Below, one piece after another: positions 46,537-59,395 of a stretch of 64,000 nucleotides of DNA. The first letter of the stretch is position 1. Each line of letters begins with the position of its first letter. Position numbers and translations under genes: made by a program. The notes under the pieces were generated by a model. The model was not told where the DNA came from, made no database searches, and saw only the letters and a program-made list of their open reading frames with translations. Source of the DNA: Pyronema omphalodes (lineage: Eukaryota; Ascomycota; Pezizomycetes; Pezizales; Pyronemataceae); contig JAJJXM010000007.1 in assembly GCA_024516155.1 (NCBI GenBank), positions 310,001 through 374,000 on the forward strand, given 5' to 3'.

Positions 46537-48563
46537 CGGTTCTGAAGCTCAGGGCATGAATCGCGCAGTGACAACAGTTGCTGTAGAAAATATCAGCAAT
46601 TATGGAATCTCAACTTCTGATTACTGGATTGGGGATTTCAACCATCGTTGATGAACAATTAGAGGTTCTTGTGCGGGGCTTTGGGATTGTGGGATTATTT
46701 TACATCCTTTTTTATTAACATTCCTTTTCCTATTCCGCTGCTATACTTTATGATTTTATGATTTACAGTTTTTCTTTTCTTTTCTTTTTTTTTTTTTTTG
46801 GGCTAACTTTTCATCGGAACTTCGGTTTTTTGTCTTTTTTTCTGTACTTTTTGTGTCTTTATGTGATACTTGGGCTCTAACTATGTATGTGAGATTTTTG
46901 TATGGTTCTTTTTTTTCTTAACTCCTTTCTTTTTCTTTTTCTTTTAATTAGTTTTCCTAGACTGCCTTTCTTTTTTTTTTTCTCCTTTTTTTTTCTTTTC
47001 TTTAACTCTCTCTCTTTATCTCTGTCTCTCTTTCTCCTTTTTAAAATTATGGCGTACTCGTTCTTTGATTTTTTTGATTTTGTTAAATGCTGTTTTTTAT
47101 TTTGTTATGGGGTGTTGATTCTTTTTTTGACATGATTGTCTTGTCTTTTGTCTTTTGTCTTTTTTTTGCTTTGCTCTCCTGTATCGTGTTGTCTGTGTGT
47201 CGTGTGTCTTGTGTAGTGTGTCTTGGTGTGTGTTTAAAAATAGCTAGCTAGTAGCACTACTGGAATGTTGAATGTTGAAGGTTCAACCTTAAATTTGAAA
47301 CAAATAGGTTTCTATACAGTTATAAAGGTTTGGCTATAGGTTTTGGTGATGGGGATGGTTTATAGTCATAAGCTTTGGTTATAGCTTACCCGTATGGTTT
47401 TGGTTACGGTCTGTTATGGCTATGGTTTTGGTTATAGGTTGCCTGTACGCTTTTTGTTATAGGTTTTGGTGATGTTGATGGTTAATTTTAAATCAGGAGT
47501 TACCATTGACTATTCTTTTTGTGTGCTTTTTCGTGCTTTTTGTGATTATTGTATTCATAGATAGGTTTGGATATTGTGTGACGAGCAGGCGGAGTGAAGT
47601 ATAAAGAAGACGGTGCTCCTGATTCCTTTGTAAAACATTAAGTAGATGTTGCATCATACGATAAGTTTAAGCTTGAAGCTTCCCTAGTGCTGTAGATATT
47701 TTTATTACTTGACTGTAGCTTGTAGCCTGTTGATAAGTTTTTGGTTTTGGTTTTGGTTTTGCTTTCGTTTTAGGAATCAAATTTTATTATTAGATTATTA
47801 TTGTCGCGGCATGTTCAGCGCGTAATTACTTAATGATGAGTATATATGGAATCCTTGAGCATTAACACTTCAACTGTTCAACCCTTCAATGTCCTTGAAT
47901 AATAATTTTGTAGGTGTTGTGGCTTTGCTTGGTTGGAATAACTGACTTATGAGGACTTAAGGAGAGATTGAGATAACTTGAGAGGAATTGAAGATGGATT
48001 GGAGATTCGATGATATCTGGCATGATCTAGAGCTTGAGGCTCGGTGTATAGGTAGTTTTATGGGTATTTTATTACTGCTTTTGGTGTAGTGCAGATAAAT
48101 TATGAAGATATTTACGAGATATGTTGTTGATTCCTGATAAAACTCGGTTATGACGTAGAGATATTTTTAAGAAACATATAATTTTGCATTCTGGTGGTGT
48201 TGATAGGAGTCCCGAGGAGAGGGGGTTTTATGGTTTCTTCGGCCATTATGGCGTGCAAAGCATCGTGATGAAAAATCAAATTCGACACCCTAGAACTTCC
48301 ACTTTGACTCCTTTTGAAAACCTTTTAATAAAATTTTTTCTAAAGTATTGTCTGTTTTTAATGTCCTTTATTTCCCTTTGTTTCCCTTCGTTTCCCTTCA
48401 CCAAATTTCTCTGAAACAAACACATCTCCTGAACTTCCGAGTGATATTTGTGTCGCAACTAGCCTGTTGGACAGGCATTATCGGTTACCATCTTGGCAGA
48501 TTTTAGAAATCACCACAACACGTCTTCCCGCCCGGCTTCCCCCTCATCCGACGCGACTTCAAG
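46537..48563. other. intergenic, T-rich atfA 3' flank and GCP3 promoter
   Basis: No supported gene. T-rich tracts run from about 46710 to 47170. A degenerate minisatellite based on ggttataggttttggt spans about 47280-47490, with tataggttttggtgatg at 47334 and again near 47458. Confidence 0.5.
47280..47490 (+). repeat. degenerate GGTTATAGGTTTTGGT minisatellite
   Basis: Repeated but divergent units of tatggttttggttatagg. No protein is implied. Confidence 0.6.
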
Positions 48564-51500
48564 ATGGCCGACCACGCAGAACGCGTCGAATCAGCACTTT
48601 ACCAACTAGTCGAAACATTCCTTCCAGGCAACGAATACGAAGATGATTCCGACACGGAAGCTAGACAAGACGAACATGTTCAAAGAGCACAGGACATAAT
48701 TGCGAGGTTCGTTAGTTTCGTTTCCAGAGCTGGTGACTGGTGGAAACAAACATCGCTAAGTGTTATTACCAAAAATGTAGATTCTCGACACAAGCAGAAT
48801 TGGTGGAAGATCCTCAACATCTGGGCGATTTAATAAAACAACAACGTGAATTCCTCATCATCTCGAATACCTATAGGATCTTTGTCATACTGACACATCT
48901 GTGCAGTAATACGATACCACCCCACCACCGACCAAGCAAAACGCTTTGGCTCTCTACAAACTAAACTACTATCGCAGACAGTATTATCGAAAAAGTGGGG
49001 TGTCCTTAAGTTTCTCCTCGAGCTTTCGAATCCCCCCGACTCTGCGCCAGGCACCCCCGAGCCTGCCTTACTACCGCCGATCTCTCCAACTGAAGAGCAA
49101 GAAAATAATTCCGAATTCGCAAAAGCCTTCAGCTACCAGGGTCTACATAGACTTCCTGTGCGCGAAACTCCACAGACGAGTAGACAGACAAGCTTCAATG
49201 AGCAATCCCTTGACCTGGTCGGAATGCGACCCAAAGCAGAGCTATTAGCTATACATGGCCAAGTGAACGGTATGAGCTATTACCCATCAGGTGTCTACAG
49301 CCCAACTCTCCCAATTCGAACTCTCTCAAGCTCAACTCTCTTAAGCGTAGACAGTAAGATCCATGTCGAAAACGAAGCTAATTTCCCCGCGTATACAGAA
49401 CCAAGCGAACAAGCTCTACTCTCTACAATGCCATTCACGTTACTCGGTCTCTCCTCTCATCAGCTCCCGTTCAAATCCACCACGCATGCAAAATACACAC
49501 TCTCCCTACCGCCGACGCTTCCTCTCCCGGTCGTCTCGCTCCTCCATAATCTCGCTGAACCCTCCTTGCTATACCGGAGCTTGGATGATTATGTTCAATC
49601 CGACGATTCTACAGTCAGTGGACTAGTTGGACAATCTTTACGCAGCGCAATTGGTACTGAGCTTCGAGGCTATGTTGAACTTGTCGGCGCTTTGGAATCA
49701 CAGATTCGTAGAGCTATTGCCAGTGCAGAGCGCGGCGATAGCTTCTCAAATTCTGGGGTAACACTAAAGCGGTGTATGATTTGGACCCGGGAAGCTACAA
49801 TGGGATTACGGTTGATGTCACAAATCGTTGAAAAGTGTACGGGACAGAAGGGAGGGCAGCTGATTTCCACAATCCATGCATTCGCCAGTGATCATGGAGA
49901 TCCTTTTGTTAGGTGCTTTGCGGAGAGAGTTTTGACGGTTGTGACCAGGCCTTTTTATGATATGTTACGGCACTGGATATATGAAGGAGAATTGATGGAT
50001 CCGTTTGTGGAATTCTTCGTTACAGAAGAGGCCCCAGGGGATGAGGGTACTGCTAGTGGTGTTTCCATAAAACCTGGTGCTACCAGTGTGTGGCAGGATA
50101 AATACCATTTCCACTCGTTACAGGTACCGACGATTATTTCGGAAGGATTTGCGAAAAAGGTTTTCTTGATTGGAAAATCACTGAATTTCATCAGACATTC
50201 TTGTGGGGAGAATGATTGGGTGGATTCATACAGCAAGTCGACAAGTAAGGAGCTACGATATGGAGATACCGCGAAATTGGAAATGAATATCGACGAGGCT
50301 TATAAAACTACTATGAAACGCCTCATTGATCTGATGGGAAATAAGTTCAAGCTTTTCGAACACCTTATGGCGCTCAAGAAATTTTTGCTGCTAGGACAGG
50401 GAGATTTTATTGCACTGCTTATGGAATCTCTTGCGGACAACTTGGATAGACCCGCCAACACGTTGTATCGGCATAACCTTACGGCACAGCTTGAACATGC
50501 GATCCGCGGGTCAAATGCGCAGTTTGAGAACCCAGACATGTTGGCGCGCCTCGACGCTCGTATGCTGGAATTGTCACATGGAGAGGTTGGATGGGATGTT
50601 TTCACCCTTGAATACAAGGTTGAGGCACCGGTGGATGTTGTGGTGACACAGTATGGGTCTAAGCAATATCTCAAGGTTTTCAATTTCTTGTGGAGAATCA
50701 AGAGAGTGGAGTATGCGTTGTCGACTTGTTGGAGAAAGTCCATGACGGGTGCAAGAGGTGTACTGAGGCAGGTGGATGATCATGTGGGAGAAGACTGGAA
50801 AAGGGCGAGGTGTGTGGTTGCTGAGATGGTACATTTTGTTAACCAGCTTCAGTACTATATTTTGTTTGAGGTATGCTTCCCTGGTTTTTATTTCCTGTTC
50901 CCTGTTTTTGTACCTCTTTCCTGTACTTCCTTTGTTTATTTTAACCTGCCCTGAAAATGTTTCGGTGCCTTGTTCTCGGCTTTACTATGGGACTGCATAA
51001 TTGTGGATCCAAAGATCACCGATTCCAGCGGCTATAGCGTTACTATTATACCCTCAACCTTGATGTCTAATCATGCCCCATCACTAATCTCTGTCGATCA
51101 CTGCTAACCTTGTCCTTCCTTTCCAGGTCATCGAAGCCTCCTGGAAAGATCTCCAAGCCCAGATTACCAAACCCGACGTAACCCTGGACGACTTGATTTC
51201 AGCACATACTAGCTACCTGCGTAACATAACGCACAAAGGTCTTCTTGGCGTCACAGCCACTCGTGGCTCCAAAAAGCGACCTTCCTCCGACTCTGATGAA
51301 TCCTTTCTCCAGCAGCTCCACGAATTACTGAAGCTTATGCTGCACTACAAAGATGCCGTTGACGGACTCTACGGGCATTCCGTGGCCGAATTTACTCGTC
51401 GACAAGAACGTGACGCCAAGATTACCACAAGAACAGAAGAGGGGAAATGGGGAATTAATGAAGCCGAGGAAGGGATGGATACATCTCATTCTGATGGTTA

Positions 51501-51882
51501 TACAGACCAGGAGTTGCATAATTTAAGAGGAAGACTAAAGCAGCTACATGCGGATTTCTCAAGGAGAGTTGTCCAGTTATTGGCGGATTTGGCTTGGCAA
51601 CAGGATGCGGATTTGAGGCTCCTAGGTGTTCTGCTGAGCTTCAATGAGTACTATCCGGCTTATCATAGAAAGAGAGTTAGGGATAGGAGTGAACCGGGGA
51701 GATCAGCGACTATGACTGGGAATCGAACGGTGGTGCAGGGGCAGGGACAGGGAGAGAAGGCTGTGAGGACGGAGAAGGAGAAGGAGACAACGAGGGGTGA
51801 TAGAGAGTCTAGGGAAACTAGGAATAAGGGGAAGGGGAAGGAGAGAGATGAAAGTATTGGAAGTGGGGGATTCGAGAGGTGA
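48564..51882 (+). CDS. SPC98: gamma-tubulin complex component GCP3 (Spc98/Alp6)
   Basis: Four exons: 48564-48706, 48781-48845, 48907-50870 and 51127-51882, in phase, 975 aa. It nucleates microtubules at the spindle pole body together with GCP2 and gamma-tubulin. The N-terminus MADHAERVESALYQLVETF leads into a variable segment. From about residue 244 the conserved core begins: PFTLLGLSSHQLPF, EPSLLYRSLDDYV, GLVGQSLRSAIGTELRGY, GVTLKRCMIWTREATMGLRL and RPFYDMLRHWIYEGELMDP, the GCP N-terminal domain. The C-terminal domain follows (LLGQGDFIALLMESL, FLWRIKRVEYALS). The extreme C-terminus is basic and low in complexity (GQGQGEKAVRTEKEKE). The last intron is 256 nt, unusually long here, yet its phase is correct. 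Confidence 0.92.
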
Positions 51883-54800
51883 TATGATACCCGGGTGATG
51901 TGAAGAGATCGGATTTTATACCAGGAGATTATGTTGGGTTGGAACTTGGCGTTTATGGCGCGGTTTTTTTTTTTTTTCTGTTTATGCTTTATTACGAGGA
52001 TTTGAATGATATCATGCGTTAGCAATGGAAAATTGATGACGAATTTTAAGGGTTTTAGTGGGGGCTCTTGGAGAGATTCCTTTGCATCTGGAGAAAATTC
52101 GTACCAGGAGGGGGATTCACGCTATGTTTATGTGTCATATCCGGTACATACTCTAAAAATGACTTACAATGCCATAAGGAGCTCTGAGGACCCTTGACTC
52201 TAATAACGACAAATGCCGCGCCTAGTTCGATTGTGCGAGCACTGTTTTTTTTCCTCCCAGCTGAACCGTTAATTGACACATAAATGTAGCGCGAAACCAT
52301 CCCCTCCCCCCAACTGGTTCCGCGTTATATTTCGCTCAAGATCCCGGATTCAACCTCTCGAAAGGTCCTTAATGGGATAATCAGAAACAGTCAAGCTTGG
52401 AATCATTTCAACCAAGAATGTTTTATATGTACACGAACAGATTCCCACTCCGCCGTCAAAATCTCAAACAAACAACCAAACCCATAAGTTTCGGTCCAAC
52501 CTCACATTGTGTTCCTATTCCAATCATCGAGAAACTCTTCCCACAGAGGATCAGTCCACCCAAATGGAACCAGGTGCCGGGGTTCGATTTCCGGTTTTTA
52601 CTTTCCTACATGTAACCCGGAAAAAAAGAACCCGATCATTCATCAATTCAATATCTACAGTGAAAACTATCTATAATGATCCCGCATACAAAGATATATC
52701 CTTTGCTCCAAGTGCAATGGCCGCAGTCCTAAATATCTTCCTATGGGAAATAAGACATTTTTTATGCACGAAGATCCTTGTGAAAATGCAAAAACATTCG
52801 TATACATATATGGTTGTCTTCTATATATTTACACGGCTGAAGATACGGCGGAGTAGTGCTGTGCGAAAAGTACGGCTGATCTGCAGTACGGACGACTCCT
52901 CGTTATTATTATGGTATTCCACGTTATAATTGTGCATAAACAATCACTTCATTCCTGGCCCCGGGTCCTCTCTGAATGGTTGAACTACTAATGAGCCGAC
53001 AGTTCTCATGTCGTATATAACCATCTAATATTTATAGTATCAATGATGAAACAAGTTATGGAATAAGTGATTTTTTGGAGGGGTTTGGTTTGTGATAGCA
53101 ATAAATCAAGAGACAGAAGTAGCTGCAGAAACTCACTTTGGATCACATACACATGCCAAGATGACAACCATCACCACCCGCGGCCACTCATAACATCGCA
53201 GCCAAGGAAACTCCTGCGAAGTACTAGACACCTCTACAACGTGAACTTTGCCGATCCGGCGTAGGAACCCGCCCCTTCCTTTCATCATCACAGCTATACG
53301 TATATCATGCCATTAAAGCCAAACAGTTGTAGTATAGTCCTCCAAGTCTACTAAGATTATCAACGTCCTGTTGTTGCTTTTGGAGCTGTGGTTCTTGGCG
53401 TACTAAGCGTGATGCCTCGCCCTTTTTTTGATCTGAACTTTATGAAAAAAATCTATTTCAACTTACACCGTGTCCCCCTCTATTTTCTGCAACACGGCTT
53501 TTTTGCATATATACGGAGACAACAACTTTTCTATAGTCTCTCTGTGATGTAACGTTTTTACCGTGTTTCTCGAGATTAGTAGAAGGTTCGGAGATTTAGA
53601 TATAGGACACAGAGTGGTGGGAATGAATTCATGGGTACATGGCTGTATTCAGAGTATACGCACCGTACTGAATTTACGGGTATTGGGGTTAAATGAGCGT
53701 ACACTTGATCACCAGTTACATGTAGGTAGTAGGCATCCATTTACATAAAAGAATGGCACAATCACAGTGAAACTGTAATTTTTCGTTATCTCAAGCAAAA
53801 TATTAGAATCTTCAAGACAAGACAATTCCCAATGCTGATGGTTTATGTAAACCTACAAAGTGACCCGATCCGAATCCCAGCAAGGGCCTAGACGCTAAAT
53901 TATTGACAAGCAGATCATACCCCTCTTTCACATTAACCGCCTCAAAAATTACGGTTGGATTGTTTCTGAAATACTATAGACAGTTTTATACTCCAAAAAG
54001 AGAACGGATTTTTATGTGAACGGTGAAGAAACTATGCTAGACTAGCTATCCATGATACTAGATTTTGTACATACCGGACGCTGGAAGAATAGTACTTTTT
54101 CACGGTTATTAATGATCTTTCTAAAATAAGACATGAATTCCTTACATATACGGCATTTCTACTAGCATTCTGTACGTGATACTTTGCAGCATATCACGCA
54201 TCAATGTGCAGTCAATCCGGACTACAACATATGACAACAAAATAGCGATAGCGATATAAGCAGTATGCGTAACTCGCATATGAGGTTTTGGGTATTTATT
54301 TATACAGTGATAAGGAAATATTATGTCTCATTTTTGGTAGCGCTAAATCCCAGAATCCAGCGTGAACATCGTTTAGCGCTAAGGGCATACCCTAGGTTCT
54401 GATACTTCAAGGTAAGAGATGAGTAAGCAAACAAAATGCATGTAGGTTGCGAAAAGAGAAAAAGGAAAAGAATGAAAAAATCATGCCCGAAAAAATCAAT
54501 AAAAGAACCAAATTTTCCAATTCCCCAGTGTCCGTGTTGCGCGTGCGTTCAGTAATCTGTTACCACCCAATACACATCCAGCACAAATCTCCTCTAAAGC
54601 AGTACAGAATCCAAGCAAAGAAATGTCGTTGAATAGACAGAAATAAAAGCCAAAATTACCCGTTCTATCTCCGCCCGAAGCAGATACGTTCATAAAGAAG
54701 CTATTTTCACCGGGACGCCTAAAAGGTGGTTGCTAATGTGTGAAAAGGCACCCTAGTTGAGTAGGAGGTTTCGAAGTCAAAGTTCCCCTAGGTTCAACTT

Positions 54801-55125
54801 TCACCAGTGGCCTTTGGTCCATTGGTCCAAATGATAACCCGCCCTAACCTCTTCTTGAATTCCGGAAATATCTGCCGCTGCTGCACTGCCGTCGAAACCC
54901 ATACACAGCTAAACCTGTCATTGTGATTGATCCTAACCGTTATAGATGCTAGCTGATTAGAAGTATCTGATGGTCGACTCCCCAGTAGTGATGATAGGAA
55001 ACTAGGCTAAATTACATGCCATCGAGACCAGACAAAACATCTGTCCATCAGTACCCTATATGAATTCCTCTTCCTTGACCTCATGGATTCTAGGTCATGG
55101 AGTATGAAACTATTCCTTCATTCTT
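51883..55125. other. intergenic, repeat relics
   Basis: No supported gene. A poly-T run of about 14 lies near 51964-51977. The left copy of dispersed repeat family B is at 53168-53360. The rest is AT-rich with no motif I recognise. Confidence 0.5.
53168..53360 (+). repeat. dispersed repeat family B, left copy
   Basis: Aligns by eye with 60518-60745: CATCACCACCCG, then CATAAC, AAGGAAACT(C/T)CTG, AACTTT and GGCGTAG/AGCGTAG in the same order. Similarity is moderate with indels. No coding content is recognised. Confidence 0.45.
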
Positions 55126-58100
55126 CTACCATTTAAGAACATCTGCCATTCTCCGCTTCAGAGGTAGCCAAAAATCATGATTGATCCTGGAGGCCTGACG
55201 ATCATATGCACCGTACAAAGGCCGGGCAACAAGCCAGAAGTAAGTGTCGGTTGATTTAGCACCTGCTGCGCGTAGCACGTCCACAACTTGCGTGTGCCCT
55301 CGACGTTCGGCAAGATCTAACGCGGTCCCCCAATCGCCTCTAACCTGTTCGGACATGCTATTCGGCGACGCACCCGCTCGTAGTATTCGCTTGACAACGT
55401 CAAGATGACCACCTTCAGCTGCTGCTTGTAGCGCAGTCATTCCGCCGTAATACCCAGGTTTTGAGTTGACATCTGCACCAGCATCCAAGAGGCGGTTGAC
55501 GAGATCCCCATGCCCACTCCCAGCAGCAGCTTGTAGTGCAGTCCTCCCGTGGATCGCACCCGGCTCAGCGTTGACATTTGCACCAGCATCCAAGAGGCGG
55601 TTGACAATATCCCCATGCCCACTCCCAGCAGCGGCTTGTAGTGCAGTCCTCCCGTTGATATCACTCGGCTCAGCGTTGACATCTGCACCAGCATCCAAGA
55701 GGCGGTTGACAATATCCCCATGCCCACTCTCAGCAGCGGCTTGTAGTGCAGTCCTCCCGTTGATATCACTCGGCTCAGCGTTGACATCTGCACCAGAATT
55801 CAAGAGGCTGTTGACAATATCCCCATGCCCACTCCCAGCAGCGGCTTGTAGTGCAGTCCTCCCTTCTTGCCAGCACGGATCAGCGTTGACTTCTGCACCA
55901 GCATCCAGAAGGCGATTGACGATATCCCCATGCCCACTATCAGCGGCGGCTTGTAGTGCAGTCCTTCCGTGCCAGCCACTCGGCTCAGCGTTGACATCTG
56001 CACCAGAATTCAAGAGGCTGTTGACAATATCCCCATGCCCACTCCCAGCAGCGGCTTGTAGTGCAGTCCTCCCGTTGGTCTTACTCGGCTCAGCGTTGAC
56101 ATCTGCACCAGCATCCAAGAGGCGTTTGACAATATCCCCATGCCCACTGCCAGCAGCAGCTTGTAGTGCAGTCCTCCCGTTCCCTTCACTCGGCTTAGCG
56201 TCAATGTTTGCACCAGAAGATAAGAGGCGGTTGACGATATCCCCATGCCCACTGCCAGCAGCAGCTTGTAGTGCAGTCCTCCCGTTACTCTCGCTCGGCT
56301 CAGCGTCGACGTTTGCACCAGAAGAGAAGAGGCGGTTGACAATATTCCCATGCCCACCCCCCGCAGCAGCTTGAAGCGCAGTCCTTCCGTCCCAGCTACT
56401 CGGCTCAGCGTTGACGTCTGCACCAGCATCCAAGAGGCGGTTGACAATATCCTCATGTCCATTCTCAGCAGCGGCCTGTAGTGCAGTCCGTCCATTACTT
56501 TTCGCTGGGCTCGCATTGACGAGTCTGGGGCTGGATCCCAGCGTATGTTTTTCTAATATGAGGTCTACAATTTCTTCGTGGCCATTCCTTGCTGCTGATT
56601 GGAGTGGTGTCCAATAATTTTCATTTCTCACGTCCAAAGGAAAGTTTCTTTCAATCATCGCTCGCATGACTACGGCGTTCCCTTGTTCAGCCGCATCGAA
56701 CAGCAACCAGTTGTTTGGCAACATCGATATGGTCGTCGCGGTGTGATTCTCTTCATCGAGTATTTTATTTTTGTTGCGAAACATTTTGCGGTATTTGAGA
56801 ATCAAATCGGCAGTCATGTTGCGTATTCTGATTTTTTTGTCGGGTATTTTCCGGTATTTGAGAATAAGAACAGTAGCCATGACAGCTAGAAACACTGGCG
56901 CCCCAATGTAGAAACAGGTGGTCCACGAGGGATTGTTGGCAAGAAGGTCGATATTCATACCGTAAAGGCTCTAAAGTCTTTGTTAGCTTTCGAGACTATC
57001 ATGAAGATTTATAAATATCCAATCAATGACATACGGCAACAAAAAGTAACGGAAGGAATATGAACTAGCAGCTGTTAGTCAACCGTTTTTTCAGATCATG
57101 GATGGAAATATCTTACGGTTATCCACGAAAGGCGCTTCATACTTGCTCCTTGTTCCCTTGACTTGTACGCTTCCTCAATTGATACAATATTGGATGCCTG
57201 TTTTTGCATTAGCATTCACATCAGTGCGCTCAATAAAACCGAGAGGGAAAACCTACACGCTGGAATAAACTATCAACCTTTTTTGAGATGCTCTCTTGAA
57301 TGGTGTTCCCAAACTCTTCCATACGCTTTTTTGTGTCCAAAATGTCTATATATTTATCTATAAGGCCTTTATACCAGGATAAACCATCGAAGGACTCTAA
57401 AAGCTGGAGTTGAAGGTTATGCATGTTTTCAAGCTCAGATGCAGCTTCGCCCGCTTTGTTTAGTGTCCATAGAATCCTGCGGGGGTCTGGTTTATCTTCA
57501 ATTCCTATTTCCTTTCTCTATCGTGAAATTCTCAATGTCAGAATTGAACTGGTAAAGCCATCTGCTGAAGTTCCAACATACCACATCATTCAACTGCAGC
57601 TTATAGGCCTGAATTATTTTGTCCCATTCTTCGCAAACAAGCCTGATACCCAAAAGCCTTATCAATGAAAGTGTAGGGAATTCATCGCTGTAATGAGGTT
57701 CGGACGGTAGCGCTTTGTTTGTGAATACAATCCTCCGTTTGGAAACCTGATTTGAAAGAAAGAAAAACTTTTGTCCTGTCAGGGCGAAGTTACGTTCGTC
57801 TCTTCTACGGCTCTCCGTTGTGGATAGTTTGCGAAACGATATAGTGCCCTGAGTGAATTCAATGGGCTCCTGTGGTGTTTTCGGACTGTGGGCATCTCCT
57901 TTCGGGGTGGTCGTTTCTTTTGTGTTTCCCTCGTGCGTCTCGGCGTAATAAACATTCTGCAACTCTTCGCACACCCATCCTAGAATATCAGACTGCATAT
58001 TAGTATTGTCTTTGAGTGATATTTCCGTGATAAAGAAAACAAGTTCGGTACCCACCGCTTTTACAATCCTGAATATCGTATCGTTGATAAGAACAGCAGC

Positions 58101-58540
58101 TGCATCTAAGTTTCTCCGTCTTACAGCCATTGGAGTAATCAGAATCCTTGAAGCTACAGTTTGTCATTCCGGGAAGGTTGATTCCAAAGGTGGCCAACTG
58201 AGGAGCGACATCGTTGTATAGATATCGCAGTATCTCCGGTGGTAAATTCCGGTGACAACTAATCCATGCATCAGAGACTAGCCCAGTGAAATAAGTCTGA
58301 CTGGAGGTGCAATACATAATTATCATTGTAACATCAGGTGCCTAAAAATACATAATGTCAGTACTTTTCGTACAAAATGCAACCCTATGTTCAATGGCCA
58401 CATACCAATAGGAGCGTGTGCACTGCCTCTAAATCTGATTTCCCTCTGACTGAATACTTTTTGTCGTTGACTTCGATGTCCAACAGAATTGGCCCGACAT
58501 TTTCCTCTGTAGATGATGATGTTGAGTTGCTCTCTGACAT
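55126..58540 (-). CDS. CorA-like two-helix membrane protein with ankyrin array
   Basis: Minus strand. Reliable exons: ...-57582, 57517-57257, 57197-57117, 57064-57035 and 56970-55126, all phase 0. They join into SMKRLSWITFIFLPLLFVA, then SLYGMNIDLLANNPSW, then a second helix around FYIGAPVFLAVMATVLIL. This is the CorA-type pair of helices with the YGMN motif. A basic cytosolic link with a duplicated LILKYRK motif follows, then about 14 ankyrin repeats to the C-terminus. The N-terminal part probably starts at ATG 58540 (MSESNSTSSSTEENVGP; exon 58540-58406) and continues from 58341. Between about 58190 and 58130 the open frame changes by one base and no convincing intron joins it, so this part is unresolved. 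CorA-ankyrin fusions are common in fungi and their role is unproven; a membrane sensor is one guess. Confidence 0.75.
55447..56496 (-). repeat. ten near-identical 105-bp ankyrin units
   Basis: Exactly 10 x 105 bp, each coding 35 residues of the form NGRTALQAAAGSGHGDIVNR followed by LLDAGADVNAEP and two or three variable residues. The variable ends read SSW, SES, SEG, SKT, SGW, CWQ, SDI, SDI, GAI and GYY. The framework is almost constant, also in DNA. The neighbouring outer repeats are more diverged. Confidence 0.93.
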
Positions 58541-58694
58541 TGATACACAATGTTTTTGGTATGTGCAGCGGCGGGGTTGTAGGATGGGTAAGGCCGAGAG
58601 TGAGTGGGAGGGGCGTCTAGATATGTAACTCCTCACAACCCTGCGGAGTGACTCGCTGCAGTACATGTATAAGAAGCGTATGTACGTGCATGTC

Positions 58695-59395
58695 TCAGAA
58701 TCTGACGGCTGAACTGCTCTCATCTGATATAGCGGTACCATATATTCCACAGTTATCTGCAATGAGAGCTCGTCCAGCCAGACAAAATATCCAATCAAAG
58801 ACAAGTATAGTGACCAGTTTCATTATTGGTATGCATTTTGAGATTGTGCCGACTGCCGACTTTGTAATCCTATCAAAAACAACCGCTTGCAAATATGCAG
58901 TGCCCGCAAGTACTGCCACGTAGCGTTGCTCATCGATCATTGATGGAGCTGAAGCTGCCGCCTAGAATAACATCACTTGGTCTTAGAGCAGAAACTCAAA
59001 AGCACAACAGAAGAAGCTTAAGTGCTCTAATGCGCCTCAAGACTCACCAGAGCAGCCGGGGTATCTGCTTCCCTGAAATCCCAAAGTCGTAGCTGTGCCG
59101 AGCGCCCGGTCGAATTGGAAAAGAGTCTCGCATGCACAGCTGGAACGATATTCATCGAGATGGTATTCATGTCGATTGGGGTCAAGGAGGCGAAGGATAT
59201 GTAGTTGATTGAATGTTTCTGGCTGCTGTACCAGGGCACAGTACATTCTCCACCTTCATACGTAGTGCATGTCGGCGATTTAGTCTGGGCATCCCCGCAC
59301 CACCCGGTGGCACAGCCTAGAGCCTTTGAAAGCATGATCGGTGGGGATGCGGCCATCCAAACAGGAACGGGTGTACATACATACATAGTCCTCAT
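58695..59395 (-). CDS. unrecognised two-exon protein
   Basis: ATG at 59395 opens exon 59395-59048. A GTGAGT donor and TTCTAG acceptor join it in phase 0 to 58961-58695, for 204 aa. The first exon has several cysteines (GCATGWCGDAQTKSPTC, GGECTVPW). The second holds two hydrophobic stretches (YVAVLAGTAYLQAVVF and IMKLVTILVFDWIFCLAG). I do not recognise it. It lies 154 bp upstream of the CorA-ankyrin gene on the same strand and could be a separate small membrane protein or part of a decayed larger gene. The clean splice phase is the main support; earlier exons may exist. Confidence 0.35.

Noticed and set aside
55466..56374. 302-aa plus-strand frame opposite the ankyrin array
   Set aside because: It is the antisense of the repeats and owes its openness to their codon use; it has the same 105-bp period and no independent signal.
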